The notes beneath the pieces were generated by a model, which saw only the letters and a list, made by a program, of their open reading frames with translations, did not search any database and was not told the origin of the DNA. From G963676655 sp963676655 (lineage in GTDB: Bacteria; Verrucomicrobiota; Lentisphaeria; Victivallales; Victivallaceae): 64,000 nt of DNA. The position numbers and the translations under genes were made by a program. The DNA lies in the NCBI GenBank assembly GCA_963676655.2, contig CAXXKX010000004.1, positions 310,001-374,000 of the forward strand. Direction: 5' to 3'. Below are positions 62,973-64,000 of the stretch, one piece after another. The stretch's first letter is position 1; each line of letters begins with the position of its first letter.

Positions 62973-63719
62973 ATGCAAAGCAGGAAAAGTTTTACGCTTA
63001 TCGAGCTTCTTGTAGTGATTGCAATTATTGCAATTCTTGCTTCAATGCTATTGCCGGCATTGAATATGGCACGGGAAAAGGCAAAAAGTATCAAATGCCT
63101 GAATAACTTAAAACAGCTGGGTTTGGTAAATGGAGTATATGTTAATGACTTCAACGGTTATCTCCCTCCGTTCAAGCAGGGGACAGACAAAATACGTTGG
63201 GGAGCAACGTTGCTCATTCATGCCGGAATGGGGGCGGATATTCTCTGGTGCGACTCTCTGGTCAATCCGGATTTCCGCAAAGCTTATACTAAAACGATGA
63301 CGGCGGAATATGTTAAGGCTAATCCATCCAGTACGAACTTCAATTATCCGGCCTATACCATGCAAAGACAGTTTTCCGCCACCATTGATATTAATCTTGT
63401 TTGCCTGCCTAAGGTTGGAAAGATCAAAAGTCCATGCGCAACCAATCTCTTTTTTGATGGCGTTGGCATGACCGCAACAGGCGGATTTTATCGCGGATAT
63501 TATATTGGGCGCAATACTTTCTCAACCAGCGGCTCGTGGGCATTGCTTGATAACCGCCATGACCGGAGTACCAATTGCTCATTCATCGACGGTCACGCAA
63601 AAAGTATCATTTCCCAATGCACACTGCCGAGCCGGGCATATACCAGTGATATGAATCCCTATTTATTTGAACCGTTTGCTGCGGTTGTTAATCGATACTT
63701 CTGGGATTGTAATCAGTAA
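62973..63719 (+). CDS. Pseudopilin-like protein, module 3
   Basis: A 248-residue protein with leader MQSRKS, the prepilin helix FTLIELLVVIAIIAILASML, ALNMAREKAKSIKCLNNLKQ and a globular domain ending with the H-x9-DG motif (HDRSTNCSFIDGH). AAGGAG is about 7 bases before the ATG. The residue before Phe is Ser, not Gly. As in modules 1 and 2 it lies with a GntR regulator and secreted glycan-active proteins. It is followed 8 bases later by the truncated gene at the window edge. Confidence 0.9.
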   Translation: MQSRKSFTLIELLVVIAIIAILASMLLPALNMAREKAKSIKCLNNLKQLGLVNGVYVNDFNGYLPPFKQGTDKIRWGATLLIHAGMGADILWCDSLVNPDFRKAYTKTMTAEYVKANPSSTNFNYPAYTMQRQFSATIDINLVCLPKVGKIKSPCATNLFFDGVGMTATGGFYRGYYIGRNTFSTSGSWALLDNRHDRSTNCSFIDGHAKSIISQCTLPSRAYTSDMNPYLFEPFAAVVNRYFWDCNQ

Positions 63720-63727
63720 GGAGATTA

Positions 63728-64000
63728 ATGGTTAAAATTTTCGCAAAAATAATTGCAGTTGACTGGGAGCGCGCGCTCTTTGCCTATGATACCCGCCAGG
63801 CCGGATTTGTCGCGGTGGAGTTGACCGCTCCGGACGGCTCGGTGCAAAAATACGGCTCCACGGAAGCCATTGGAACCGGACGGCTCGAACTGGACAAGCT
63901 TAAAGCAGACTGCAATTATTTGGGGCAATTTATCTGGGACGGCGGTAAAACAGATTTCACTTTCGATACATTGCCGCTGCCGCAGGGTAAAATGCTCGGT
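63728..64000 (+). CDS. Amino-terminal part of an unknown protein, truncated by window edge
   Basis: 91 open codons from an ATG at 63728 with AAGGAG 4 bases upstream, running off the right edge. It begins MVKIFAKIIAVDWERALFAY and is rich in short beta-like stretches (FVAVELTAPDGSVQKYGS; LGQFIWDGGKTDFTFDTLPL), with no signal peptide. It is probably co-transcribed with the pseudopilin gene, by analogy with module 2 where an enzyme gene follows the pseudopilin. The family cannot be told from this part. Confidence 0.75.
   Translation, partial: MVKIFAKIIAVDWERALFAYDTRQAGFVAVELTAPDGSVQKYGSTEAIGTGRLELDKLKADCNYLGQFIWDGGKTDFTFDTLPLPQGKMLG

Noticed and set aside
1..64000. CRISPR arrays, tRNA, rRNA, prophage or replication origin
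   Set aside because: No regularly spaced repeats, cloverleaf-type sequences, rRNA blocks, phage genes or DnaA-box clusters were recognised on either strand.

Overview
The window looks like part of a chromosome of an anaerobic, polysaccharide-degrading member of the Lentisphaerota (Victivallales-like) or a close PVC relative. The signs are three pseudopilin-like proteins with an FTLIELL amino terminus and a carboxy-terminal H-x(n)-DG motif, type I sulfatases, hybrid GntR/LacI regulators next to secreted carbohydrate-active proteins, and oxygen-sensitive enzymes (a glycyl radical enzyme and a 2-hydroxyacyl-CoA dehydratase-type activase). The taxonomic call is an inference from gene content only. 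No rRNA, tRNA, CRISPR array or prophage was seen.

Layout. 1-6.1 kb: start of a membrane protein, mnmG, a secreted TPR protein, an IS200-like/RAYT-type transposase unit flanked by a duplicated 3' end of the TPR gene, and a sulfatase. 6.3-11.3 kb: a BlaI repressor and a giant BlaR1-like protein whose sensor is replaced by three C39/BtrH-like modules, with two matching operators around a strong promoter. 11.5-17.3 kb: carbohydrate module 1 (GntR regulator, pseudopilin, DUF4091 protein, pyruvyl transferase). 17.5-21.3 kb: ABC-F protein YbiT and an acyl-CoA dehydratase activase-like protein. 21.6-27.7 kb: a sigma-54 promoter, glnK-amtB, a NifA-like activator, then mnmE and murD. 28.2-36.8 kb: carbohydrate module 2 (large secreted glycosidase-like protein, GntR regulator, pseudopilin, alpha/alpha-toroid-like enzyme). 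37-40.3 kb: glycyl radical enzyme divergent from an AraC regulator. 40.4-48.4 kb: a small membrane protein, a sulfatase, an SDR, a CNT nucleoside transporter and two tandem amino-acid permeases carrying PTS EIIA domains. 48.5-52.2 kb: an ornithine-decarboxylase operon with a very acidic and a basic small protein, divergent from a sigma-54 activator with a degenerate receiver. 52.3-53.4 kb: second transposase copy. 53.6-57.4 kb: MscS, DUF432, MscS, CorA operon. 57.7-64 kb: carbohydrate module 3 (GntR regulator, a BNR_4 protein fused to a sulfatase-modifying-factor-like domain, a second BNR_4 protein, a pseudopilin and a truncated gene).

How the parts fit. The three carbohydrate modules repeat one plan: a regulator with a GntR helix-turn-helix and a sugar-binding-protein-like effector domain, one pseudopilin and one or more secreted or cytoplasmic polysaccharide-active proteins. 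With the two sulfatases this points to use of sulfated or complex glycans. The glnK-amtB-activator block is a nitrogen-control unit driven by sigma-54. The BlaI/BlaR1-like pair and the MscS/CorA operon serve envelope sensing and osmotic or ionic balance. The most unusual items are the BlaR1 protein with three degenerate peptidase modules, the BNR_4/FGE-like fusion, the permease-EIIA tandem and the decarboxylase operon with its acidic/basic pair.
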